Shown: piece after piece, positions 10,355-20,129 of the stretch
Numbering within the stretch: position 1 is the stretch's first letter
Layout of the letters: each line of letters starts with the position of its first letter
Assembly: GCA_949130485.1 (NCBI GenBank)
Contig: OX422185.1
Span: forward strand, 10,204,118 to 10,268,117
Length of the DNA stretch: 64,000 nt
Origin: Agelas oroides
Taxonomy: Eukaryota > Porifera > Demospongiae > Agelasida > Agelasidae
Reading direction: 5' to 3'
Notes under the pieces: generated by a model
Seen by the model: only the letters and a program-made list of their open reading frames with translations
Told to the model about the DNA's origin: nothing
Database searches by the model: none
Program-made: the position numbers and the translations under genes

Positions 10355-11352
10355 CTAAACATAGATTCCAGCATTTTTAATCCATTGCTGACAGTCCTCT
10401 GGAGTAATGAATGAAAATGCTGCCAGTATAAGTGTCTCGAGATCTAGCACCTGAGCTTCACTCTCCATTGCTTTCAGTTCTGACTTTACTTTGGAGAAAG
10501 CCTCTTCAACTGGGGCATAATCTGGAGAATAAGGTGGGAGGAAGTGTACAAGTGCTCCCATCTCATGAATCATTTTCACAACCTCATCACCATGATGAAT
10601 GATGCAATTGTCCTGTGTGGGTTTCTTCCATCAAATGGCATGAGGTGAGGAAGTAATGTCTTGGCAACAAACTTCTGGAACACATCAGCATTCACTGTTC
10701 CCCTCACCATATGGCAGTCAAGGAAACCATTAACTGACATAAATGCTATAGCTGAAATGCGCTCTCCTCGAACAAGGAGTTTCTGTGACCGCACTGGTCT
10801 TCCCCTGAGACTGTAGCCATACCTTCTGAGGCTATCACGTCTATCAGCCCCAGTTTCATCTAAAAATATCAGCATTTCCAGCTCATAAATTGAAACATCT
10901 GACACAAACTGAGCTCTGATTTCTTTGTCCCTTTGTAAAGCCACCAATTTCATCCTCTGTCTGCTGAAGCCAACTTTGTGCAGAAATCTGCATATAGCCG
11001 AAGGACCAATCTCAGCTCCCATCGCTTCCCTAAGTTCCACCTGAATTTCCCTCAGATAGATACCCGGACGACTGAGAACCAAATGAATAATTGTCAACTC
11101 AAGGGGAGCAGTCAGTTTGCGAAAGGCTCTCTCATGGGGGTAACCTTTCTTGTCTACACATCCAGTTTCCCTGAAGAATTTCACAACTCGCCAAACAGTG
11201 CTGAGGTCCACATTGAGATTCATACTGATGTCCTTGTAGCTGTATTCCAAAACTTCTCTTTGCCATACCATTCTCCAGCGAAGGTCATTGCTATATGCCT
11301 TGGTCCTGTGGGGTTCGCAAGATGCCATCGCAGAGCTACTCCGAAGATTCAA
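10355..11352 (-). pseudogene. IS630/Tc1-like DDE transposase, frameshifted
   Basis: Seen: the first frame (11352-10576) carries an N-terminal HTH (DLSTVWRVVKFF), a second winged-helix-like part (GPSAICRFLHKVGFSRQ), the first catalytic Asp in FLDETGADRRD, and a region up to FDGRNPH. The frame then breaks. The continuation (10594-10355) holds DNCIIHH with the second Asp and PPYSPDYAPVEEAFSKVKS with the final Glu. Roughly ten bases appear to be missing between NPH and DNC, including the usual hydrophobic strand before the second Asp, so the copy is dead although all three catalytic residues can still be read. Family: IS630/Tc1/mariner superfamily, of the type common in sponges and cnidarians. 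Convergent with the PB1/SHOCT gene. Terminal repeats were not identified. Confidence 0.85.
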
Positions 11353-11365
11353 ATCAATGGTAGAT

Positions 11366-11400
11366 TACGCATGCGCAATTTTGAATAGTGCGCATGCGCG
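11366..11400. promoter_or_regulatory. Two NRF-1-like palindromes upstream of the transposase
   Basis: ACGCATGCGCA (11367-11377) and TGCGCATGCGCG (11389-11400) lie within 50 bases of the transposase ATG on its upstream side. Inference: the element's promoter, or part of its terminal repeats. Confidence 0.4.
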
Positions 11401-11433
11401 TACCTGCTTTTTGCAAGATCTACGCAAATCGCT

Positions 11434-12264
11434 GTACAAAACCTGGACTCTGGACTCTGGACTGGACCATGGACTGGACTATGGACTGGATTATGGACTC
11501 GATTTTGGACTCGATTTTGGACTCGATAGTGTTCTCGACTTCTAGTTCTGCTATTTAAGCATGTTTAAAAAAAGACTATGAATGCTGGATTTCCCAATAA
11601 GCAGGGGATTGGCATAACAGTAGGAACGGATATTTGTGCAGCTTTCAGCAAGACTGGCTGGTTGGTTTAAGCCATCGCTCTGCTCGTACAGCCTCCAAGC
11701 TCAGCTGGTTGGCAAGGAGTTGCATTATAATGCCTAATGTAGGCTTTAGTGGGAAAGGAAAGAGATCCAGCTGGGAGTCAAACCTGGGACCTTGTGAATG
11801 CTCTAGTCAGATGCTCTTACCACTGAGCTACTGGACTCATGGCAGAGGGGTAGAAGCAAGCCTTGCAACAGCCAGGCTGGAAGCCTCGGTGACTGCAGCT
11901 GTCGGGTACACTGCCTATAATGTGATGGGAATCTGGGCTTGGGGTAGACTGGCTGTACAATCACATTGCCTGAGCAGATACACTCACTACCCAACACCTC
12001 AGCCTTCTTGCTCTATCTTAATGCATTGTCTAGACCTTAAACGCTGACATATATACTGAAAACATCCATAGGAATCTGTATAATCACAACCTTCGGCACA
12101 AGACTGCAAGCGATCAAAAAGTGGACGGTTAGAAGGCCTGGAAACGTGAGGTTAGTTCGTAGATTCTGCTTTCCAATCTAAAATTAAGTCCAAAATTGAG
12201 TCCATAATCCAGTCCATAGTCCAGTCCATGGTCCAGTCCAGAGTCCAGAGTCCAGGTTTTGTAC
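11434..12264. mobile_element. Foldback element with ~95-bp GGACT-repeat termini
   Basis: Seen: it starts GTACAAAACCTGGACTC and ends with the reverse complement (GAGTCCAGGTTTTGTAC). The arms are made of tandem ~10-base units (CTGGACTATGGA, CTGGACCATGGA, CTCGATTTTGGA) running in opposite directions. Related units occur singly near 24.41 kb and 29.52 kb. The interior carries a tRNA-derived SINE. No transposase. Confidence 0.8.
11771..11832 (-). repeat. tRNA-derived SINE head
   Basis: On the minus strand: A box TAGCTCAGTGGTAAGAGCA (11832-11812) and B box GGTTTGACTCC (near 11775-11786), spaced as in a tRNA, but the arms do not close properly. It lies inside the 11434-12264 foldback element. Confidence 0.7.
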
Positions 12265-12368
12265 CTACCCATGCAGGAATCACAGTAGCCTCTATGGGAC
12301 AGGGGACAAGACTGCAGTGGCAAGCAATGCCTGGCTGAGCAGTGAACTCGAGACAGTACTCCTCAATA

Positions 12369-12482
12369 TAGTCTCGCGGAGCCAGACTCTCATTCTTGTA
12401 CTCCGTGAGACTATCCGTCAACTAGTCTCGCGTAGCCAGACTGTCGCAGGGAGGAGAGTCTGGTCAACTGAGACTTGTTCCA
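12369..12482. repeat. Short repeated MITE fragment
   Basis: AGTCTCGCGGAGCCAGACTCT and AGTCTCGCGTAGCCAGACTGT occur about 50 bases apart in the same direction, with an inverted AGAGTCTGGTC just after. It resembles the ends of the element at 49872-50190. Confidence 0.45.
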
Positions 12483-12631
12483 ACACCCACCCCAACTGGG
12501 GTGGGCGATAAGTAGCTGCGAACCACAGAGTTTAAATTGCTTCGCGATAATTAGTGTGAGTGAGGCTTCGTTCACTTGACACGTCGCTATTATGGCTGCA
12601 CAATATAAACGCTGTGGTCGTGAAGGCACAT

Positions 12632-13908
12632 TGTGGTGGCCCGGTAGTGTCAAAAACGACTTTCGCATGTCACATTGAATTCGGCTCCGCAATCGCTAAA
12701 TTAGATATACGGCATTGCGTTATTCGTAAGTATATGGTAGCGCGATCGGTCAGTGATCACCCTGTGCGGTCACCGATCAGAGTGGTGCGGTCTGTGATCT
12801 ACCTGTGCGGTCACCGATCGAGGTGGTGCGGTCTGTGATCACCCTGTGCGGTCACCGATCGGAGTGGTGCGGTCTGTGATCTACCTGTGCGGTCACCGAT
12901 CCTGGTTGTGCGGTCTGTGATCACCCTGTGCGGTCACCGATCACTCAGTGCGCTCACCGATCTGCCCTGTGCGGTCACCGAACACTCAGTGCGGTCACCG
13001 ATCTGCCCTGTGCGGTCACCGATCACTCTGTGCGGTCACCGAACAGGGTAGATCGGTGAGCGCACGCTAAGATCGGTGACCGCACAGGGCAGATCGGTGA
13101 CCGCACTGAGTGATCGGTGACCACACGGGGCAGATCGGTGACCGCACTGAGTGATCGGTGACCGCACATGGCAGATCGGTGACCGCACAGGGCAGATCGG
13201 TGACCGCACTGAGTGATCGGTGGCCACACAGGGCAGATCGTTGAGCGCACGCTAAGATCGGTGACCGCACAGGGTGATCACAGACCGCACAACCTCGATC
13301 GGTGACCGCACAGGTAGATCACAGACCGCACCACGGTGACCGCACAGGTGGATCACAGACCGCACCACTCCGATCGGTGACCGCACAGGGTGATCACAGA
13401 CCGCACCACTCCGATCGGTGACCGCACAGGGTGATCACTGACCGCACCACACCGATCGGTGACCGCACAGGGTGATCACAGACCGCACAACCTCGATCGA
13501 TGACCGCACAGGTAGATCACTGACCGCACAACCTCGATCGGTGACCGCACAACCTCGATCGGTGACCGCACAGGGTGATCACAGACCGCACAACCTCAAT
13601 CGATGACCGCACAGGTAGATCACTGACCGCACCACCTCTATCGGTGACCGCACATGTAGATCACAGACCGCACAACCTCGATCGGTGACCGCACAGGTAG
13701 ATCACGGACCGCACCACTCCGATCGGTGACCGCACGGGGTGATCACAGACCGCACCACTCCGATCGGTGACCGCACAGGGTGATCACTGACCGATCGCGC
13801 TACCGTATATTTACGAATAACGCAATGCCGTATATCTAATTTAGCGATTGCGGAGCCGGATTCAATGTGACATGCGAAAGTCGTTTTTGACACTACCGGG
13901 CCACCACA
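12632..13908. mobile_element. Giant palindromic foldback element filled with GATC satellite
   Basis: Seen: unique arms (12632-12740 and about 13795-13908) are reverse complements starting TGTGGTGGCCCGGTAGTGTC. Between them lie about 50 tandem ~20-bp units of the kind GATCGGTGACCGCAC plus 4-6 variable bases, alternating with GATCACAGACCGCAC, giving a ~41-bp higher-order unit. Units run in one orientation from 12745 to about 13043 and in the opposite orientation from there to 13795. The flanks GCACAT (left) and GCACTT (right) may be an imperfect target duplication. There is no ORF of biological meaning; the long frames through the repeat are artefacts. Inference: a foldback-type DNA transposon whose terminal repeats have expanded. 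Confidence 0.85.
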
Positions 13909-14870
13909 GCACTTATCGCCCACAATTATTTCATTGTCAATTAGCTACTAATGTTGAGGTGTTTTATTACAATTTTTGTTTAAAACATGTCTTGTTCCCA
14001 GGCTCTTCTGGAACAATATCTTGAGTCTCCTGCAAGTCACATTTCTTACAAAACTGTGATGGCACTGTATGGCAGAACACAATGTAACTAAAACCGTATG
14101 ATAAAAGAGTGATATATTGGCTCCTAAGTAAAAAAAGTACAACAACTCTTCCTAGTCCCGCAACTGGCACATAGAGATCAGATGGGGCAAGCAAGTTACT
14201 ACATTTATGGTTCTCAACTCTGCTGCTGCTTCCTCTTTGGACTTCCTGCTGAATGGCAGGATAATGGATGTATCCAGCATGCATGTTACAGTAGCATTCC
14301 TTTCTGTACACGTGCCAAGAACATCTTGTAGCCTTCAGAATACCAGTGTATGAATCACAATCTGAAACAGAGATTTTAAACACCTGGTGATCATACTTGC
14401 ATTTTCAAATGATTTTTGTGGCCCAACTGTGATCTCCCCTAGCCGGTTATTTGAACACAGCTGACAACCATCCACTCTGCTATTATGCTATGAGATGGAT
14501 GGTTGTTCAATCTTTGGTTGATTCTTGGAGAACATATGCTAGCTCTGCGGCACACTAGCCAGAGAACAACAATTGAATCCATATGCACCCTCATTATAGT
14601 GTTATGAACTATCTGCTCTTCAGCTGTGCATTCTGCATGCCATAGATGTACCTACTGTTGAAGAATTGTTTGCGTTGTGGCTCTAAAACCTTTCCTGCTC
14701 AATATAAAAGACTGTCATTGTCATCTACTTCTGTAAAGTGTAAATGGTTACTAATCATAATTTCCCCACACATGGATCCTCATACATATTATTGCCGAGC
14801 AGTAAGCGTGGCAAATAATCATGCTGTGTGGGGCCGAATCTCGGTTTTTGTCTGTAGCGCTTAGGAAGGT
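13909..14870. other. Intergenic, nothing recognised
   Basis: No gene. It holds a single partial copy of the TAGCCTCG-family end (TTGTTCCCAGGCTC near 13993). Confidence 0.4.
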
Positions 14871-14888
14871 AACAAGGCAAGAGTGCAT

Positions 14889-14940
14889 GATGACGTCATT
14901 CTCGGCCTCCGCAACAAAAATGACGCCATCATGCACTCCT
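14889..14940. repeat. Short inverted repeat (hairpin)
   Basis: GAGTGCATGATGACGTCATT and its near reverse complement AATGACGCCATCATGCACTC flank a short loop of about 20 bases. Each arm contains a CRE-like TGACG. It lies just beyond the 3' side of the LINE remnant. Confidence 0.6.
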
Positions 14941-15246
14941 GAAGATGGTCAAAGGTCAAAGGTCTACTGAGAAGTCCACAAGGAGCACAAGAGATGCACA
15001 AACATGGAGTACAAAGGTATACATATACAAGACTATCAAGAGACAAAAACGGCACAAATTCCTGAACTTTGCTACAAAACCAAAATTCAAGTCCACAAAT
15101 CGGTTGAGCAGCCAATCAATGTCAGTTTCTTGCTCCAGTCTCACCTCTGTCCAGTGCTCAGAACGTGCTCCATCACCGAGACCTCCAGTGGGGTACTATC
15201 GCAGGGGAGACAGGGTCGGTTACCCTTTCCATGGTGGCTCATCACT

Positions 15247-16440
15247 CTACTTAAGGCCTGGGCACCTCGCAGTCCCAAGTTGCTGCAGTCCAAAGTTCAG
15301 GGCAGTGTCACAAGAGACCCTCTTCTCAACTTCAGCAATGAGGGGAGCTTTCTCTGTGCACCTCTTCAATAACTGTTCATGGTCCACTCTCCTAATGTCA
15401 TCATTCATCTTCTCTGTGTGGGCCATTCCATGAACTTCCTCTAGCTCCTTACACTCCTTCAGCAGACACAGTGGGCACATATTGTCACACATTGACTCCA
15501 CTGTTCTCTTACTGACATTCCTTGTTCTGGCACTCAGTACTCGCTGTAGAAACCCTAGCTTTCTTTCCAGAATCCTGCTTTTCACTGACTTCATCCCAAT
15601 AACCAATGTAGCAGCAATATCGGAGTGATGCTTCGGCCACTTGAGACTTCTCTTCACCAATTCTGCCTGAAAAGTCTCCACCATCTCTACTAGTGCCTGC
15701 GTCATCAGCCAATTCTCACAACCATTTAGCATTATGCACGTCTCCAACACTGATCTAGAAGAGAGAGGGCTGAGGTCCTCTTGGAAATTCCAACGCTTCT
15801 GTAATGAGAGAAGGCTCGCCTCGCTTTCTTGATGTTCTCTTCTATTGACCGTGTTGCCAACAGACCCCCCTTCCACCAATACCCAGATACTTCCCCACAT
15901 CCCCTGCTGGCATGACCGCACCATCCACCTGACACTTAGGAACAGTAATCCTCCGATCTCTCGAGAACATTACAATCTCACATTTTTCAACGTTCAACCT
16001 CAGGAAGTTCCTCTCTGCAAACCTCTTCACTACAGCCATCTGTGCCTCCAAGGATGCCATACTTGTTGCGAGATTTCTGATGTCATTTGCATGCATTAAA
16101 CCTCTGGCATGGAACTTATTGATGGATAGCCATAGCCCTGTCTCAAAAGAGGATCCATCACCAGAAGAAAGAGTACTGGTGATACCACCAAGCCTTGCTT
16201 CACTCCCATCCCAACTGGATAGCTTGCAGACAGCATGATCCACCTTCATACCAGCTCTTGAGAAGTCACCACATCTTGCCATTTACCCCAATCTCATACA
16301 GCTTATCCAATAGCACAGGATATTCTACCGAGTTGAAAGCCTTCTGCAAGTCATACAAACACATGTACACCTTGCTCCCTACCTTTTCCAGGCTGGCTGT
16401 GACCCTTTTCTACAATGTGATTGTGGAAGATTAAGCCATG
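15247..16440 (-). pseudogene. LINE reverse transcriptase remnant, frameshifted
   Basis: Seen, reading leftward from 16440: YMCLYDLQKAFNSVEYPVLL (RT motif with the first catalytic Asp in YDLQKAF), then a frameshift and stop near 16270. Next comes the second catalytic box, mutated to MHAND where the family has ADD, followed by NFLRLNVEKCEIVMFSRD, a typical segment after the catalytic box. A further shift near 15900 leads to the C-terminal domain (CPLCLLKECKELEEVHG). Several frame changes and the Asp-to-Asn change make it inactive. It looks like a non-LTR retrotransposon of the CR1/L2 type (inference). No poly(A) tail was identified. Confidence 0.8.
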
Positions 16441-18421
16441 CAGTCTACCGTATACTGGAATGCTTGTGGGAAGTTGAAAATACACTACCAGCCGAGTCAT
16501 TGAACAGGTACGTTTTATTAAAGGTGTGTACATGCTGCATGCAAAGGATGGTAATATAAAAGTGTTTCTGTATGAAGCTAAGTGGGGGGGTCACATGTCA
16601 CATGCAGATGTCATGATGACGTCACCTGTGGGAAGAAAATTGTGAATGGCCCTTAATCATTTTACGAGTACCTGCACAAACGCACTAATGTTTGAGTATG
16701 GGATCGTCTAAGTTCACATAGCTCCATGAGGTTACATCATAAAACTACACATGGGAGTTCCCCATGAACACCACATAATCTCCATATGTACTTAACCCAC
16801 TTTCTACGTAATTTAACTTGACTAAAAATTGTTCTGAACTGGCATGCTTTCAGAGAGTATGCAGCACATCAAGGTAAAAGAGACTAAGTAAGGATTGTTG
16901 AAGGGGAAATCGACTGTGTAGCACAGCTAGCCTCCATAAAACATGCAAACCTGCTGTGTACAGTTAGCTGCATGCATTGTGAGCTAGCTATACATGCACC
17001 CAAACTATCCACGAAATTTCTACCTTCTCCACTGACTACTTATGTTGCTTACTTGATTCTGTTACACTTGATATGCTAAATTCTCACTCAATGATACTGT
17101 CTGTGTCACTTGCATACACAGCCAGCCTCATATACTACAAGCCCAAGACAGTGTCACACAAGTATACCAATCATTACTTTAGGGTACTTGTTTGCTTGAA
17201 ATCAGCCTTGTTTCCAAGCTCCCACCCAGCTTTCTGTCAGCACTGCAAGTAACGGAAAGCTAATTAAGGAAGGCCTGGAAATGAGGCTTTTCTCAACCTG
17301 TGTATGCACTCCCCTCTCTTCACCAACAAAATGACTACACAAATGCACACAAGTTCTAGCTAATACCACTATCAGATCACCAAGAAATAGACTAGGGGAA
17401 GCTTCTCCCCTGCCCCTGAACCCTGGAGGATTACTAGGAAAAGGCTTTTGTTAAATACTACCTAAAAAATTAATACAGTTATCGTTGTGATTTTACCTCT
17501 CAGATTGCATCGCAAACCATCTCAGAGCACCTAAAGCCCAAATTTTTGTTGAGGAGCATGCCCCCAGAGACCCTAGACAATGCTTCAAACAGCTTCCTCC
17601 CAAAACTCAAAATCCTAGATAGAACACCTCTCCTCTCAAAACATGAGGGTACAGACTGCACACAGCAGACCTTCCTCTAGCAACTCTCTTGGAGAAAAAG
17701 GGACATGCTATACTTGAAGACAAGCATCCTGGGTGTATGTTCCAACTCTCACTTCAAGTGTCAGGCACACCATGACCCATCTGCTGCCCTGTGATCTCTG
17801 TTTGTGATGTTCTACTTGGATGGGGCTTAACAGATACTTCCATCACTTATTCACTTGATGAAACTGTCTGAGTCTGTACTTATGAACTCTGTCTGCTGAG
17901 AAACGTTGTGGTGGTGATTGCATGATTAGAAATCAGAAGTCCGGCTGAACTCCTCATTGATTCTTGAATCCTCGTGCAAATTTATTCAGTGATCAGTCCC
18001 TCACAGTGCATGGATCATATATTTATAGGTTTGCCTTAGCCTTGTACCAGGCTCTCTCAACACAAGGCTATGTTCACATATTTGAAACAGTCTCACACTT
18101 CACAATGCCAAACCATCCCCTACCATTTTTCTCAGAGCATCTCCCCTCCTTCTCATCATTTACATTTTAGTTGATGTAATTTGTAAATCAAGACTTGTTG
18201 TGTATGCTACAGTGATATGATGGTCGTCATGAGACCACTATTTATTATTATTTTTTGCTGTTTAATACAGGTAGTTGCTTTATACAGATCATTTTGCACA
18301 AGATTAGTACAACTGGGACCAGGAGTAGGGGCGCAAAAGAGGTGGCTGTCTTTAACATGCAGTGACCACTATAGACAGGTTTCACTCTAGTGACAATACA
18401 TTGAGTGAGAATGCAGCATAT
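16441..18421. other. Intergenic, repeats only
   Basis: AT-rich, no gene recognised. 17206-17288 is an ~82-bp mini copy of the TAGCCTCG family with both inverted ends (GCCTTGTTTCCAAGC and GGAAATGAGGCT). Confidence 0.45.
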
Positions 18422-18429
18422 CAACTAGT

Positions 18430-18858
18430 CAGTGGCGTAGCCAGGCTGGGGCACACTGGGGCACATGCCCTAGCAACTAGAGGCTGTGCCCCACCAGTGC
18501 AGGTATGCATCCGAATTGTCGGCGCTGATAGTAAGTTATCATTGTCGATCGCGAATCGGGCGCTAAACGGTCTTCAAATCGAACGGCGCAGTATCGCTAT
18601 ATGTTTATCCACAGAATTACGTGTCTCGTACGCTCACCGTACGCGCGAGTTTGCCATATATATTAAAGTGACATACACTGCACTACAATACGGCCTCAGA
18701 ACCGACCTGGGAGGCTGTCAAATTCCAAAAATTTTCTGGAAGAGCATGCCCCAGACTCTCCTAAATACTTCTGCACTTCGGGCAGAATTTCGTAGAAACA
18801 TAGTGTGCATGTGCCCATGCTGTGCCCTAGCCTCGGCGATGTCCTGGCTACGCCACTG
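18430..18858. mobile_element. hAT-like MITE with perfect 8-bp target duplication
   Basis: Seen: it starts CAGTGGCGTAGCCAGG and ends CCTGGCTACGCCACTG. It is flanked by CAACTAGT on both sides (18422-18429 and 18859-18866). The 429-bp interior has no transposase. Knowledge: 8-bp duplications and CAGTG-type ends are typical of hAT elements. A diverged relative lies at 56430-56690, immediately upstream of the adhesion GPCR. Confidence 0.9.
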
Positions 18859-18866
18859 CAACTAGT

Positions 18867-19310
18867 AAGCGGTAGAATATGTCAAAGGAGAAGGTACACA
18901 TTCTACGGAGTGTTTGAGTGTAGCACAGTTAGCTTGCAGTACATGCCGATATTAAATGCACACTGTCATTGCTCACTTTGGCCTGGGCTTGCTATGGAAT
19001 GATGCACACAAATGATCAAAAAGTAATTCGTGTGGAATAGTAAACCTTTTACAAGCCTTTGCTGCCCAATTATAGAGCACAAATTTAGGGCTCAAGAACT
19101 GTACCTTCAAATGGTCATCTCAGTTGATCCAACATGCCTCTTTATATGGAGCATTGGAGGGCTAGCTCTGAGCTGTACAATCCATTTCTCCCCCCACAGC
19201 TGCCACGAATATATACTTTCATCCTGACTACTTTAGTTTACTGATATTATCCTTACTTGTTCTCTTTTTCCTTGATATGCTGCATACTCTCTAAATTACG
19301 AAGCACAAAT
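18867..19310. other. Intergenic, nothing recognised
   Basis: No coding or repeat signature found. Confidence 0.4.
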
Positions 19311-19314
19311 CTCT

Positions 19315-20050
19315 ACAACGTTTCGACCTGTGCAGTCTTCTTCAGGACACCTGGAGCTAAGTTCGGACTACAACTACTTTATACTATGTTCCACTGCAAC
19401 TAGGGTAAATGCCCCATATATGAGACACAATTGTATTCCTTTTACTGAGGAAAAGCAACAACTTGTTTTTTGATTTTAGTGCACAGATTCAACAGTATGT
19501 ACCTATACGCTATTCAGTAATAAAAAGTATATTGGTGTTCAGTCTCACTATATTGACTTAGCTATTAATTTTGTTACACACCTTATTGTAGCTATTATAG
19601 AGACATGGTACCTATTATGGGATACCTACTTCATTTCTAGCAGCTTTTTACTATGAAGTTACACACTTTGAACATAGAAGGTTGTACTGGAACTGTTTTC
19701 CTTTCCAATCATATCTCTGGTTTTTCAGCAGCACAAATTTTTCAAAACAAAGTTTGCTAATTGAAATTTGGGGGAAAAAAATATACTAGCTACAAAGTTT
19801 AAACCATAATAGAACATGAACAATATAGGCATTACAAGCACATTCACTATAGAAAGTGAGGTAGAATAATATCACTAATGTTTAGGGAAAGGTATCAATA
19901 TCTGCAAACCTTGCATGGTAAAGTATGAAACCCATAATTGGTACCGTCTCATAATACCAGCAGATATACCCTATATACTTTTTAATACACAACGTTTCGA
20001 CCTGTGCGGTCGTCTTCAGGAAGAAGACCACACAGGTCGAAATGTGCATT
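19315..20050 (-). repeat. Direct repeats carrying a hammerhead-core-like motif, plus one inverted copy
   Basis: Seen: AACGTTTCGACCTGTGCAGTC (from 19318) and AACGTTTCGACCTGTGCGGTC (from 19991) are direct repeats about 670 bases apart. Both continue into the same flank (CACCTG-AGCTAAGT-CGGACTACAA and ACTATGTTCCACTGCAACTA). A third, inverted copy (GACCACACAGGTCGAAATG) abuts the second at 20027. On the minus strand the core reads CTGAAGA, a short stem-loop (GACC GCACA GGTC), then GAAAC, which fits the CUGANGA...GAAA hammerhead consensus. Inference: pseudo-LTR-like ends of a retroelement, Penelope-like or similar. Catalytic ability is unproven. Confidence 0.4.
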
Positions 20051-20129
20051 AAAAATTTGTTGCCCCGAGACACCTGCAGCTAAGTACGGACTACAATTTA
20101 TACTATGTTCCACTGCAACTATATACTAG

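Noticed and set aside
12560..13923. CRISPR-like array or repeat protein
   Set aside because: Units are contiguous with no unique spacers, reverse orientation internally and are bounded by inverted arms; the sequence is eukaryotic satellite/foldback DNA.
18362..18865. 167-codon plus-strand ORF
   Set aside because: Coincides with the hAT-like MITE, whose ends and target duplication explain it; no domain.
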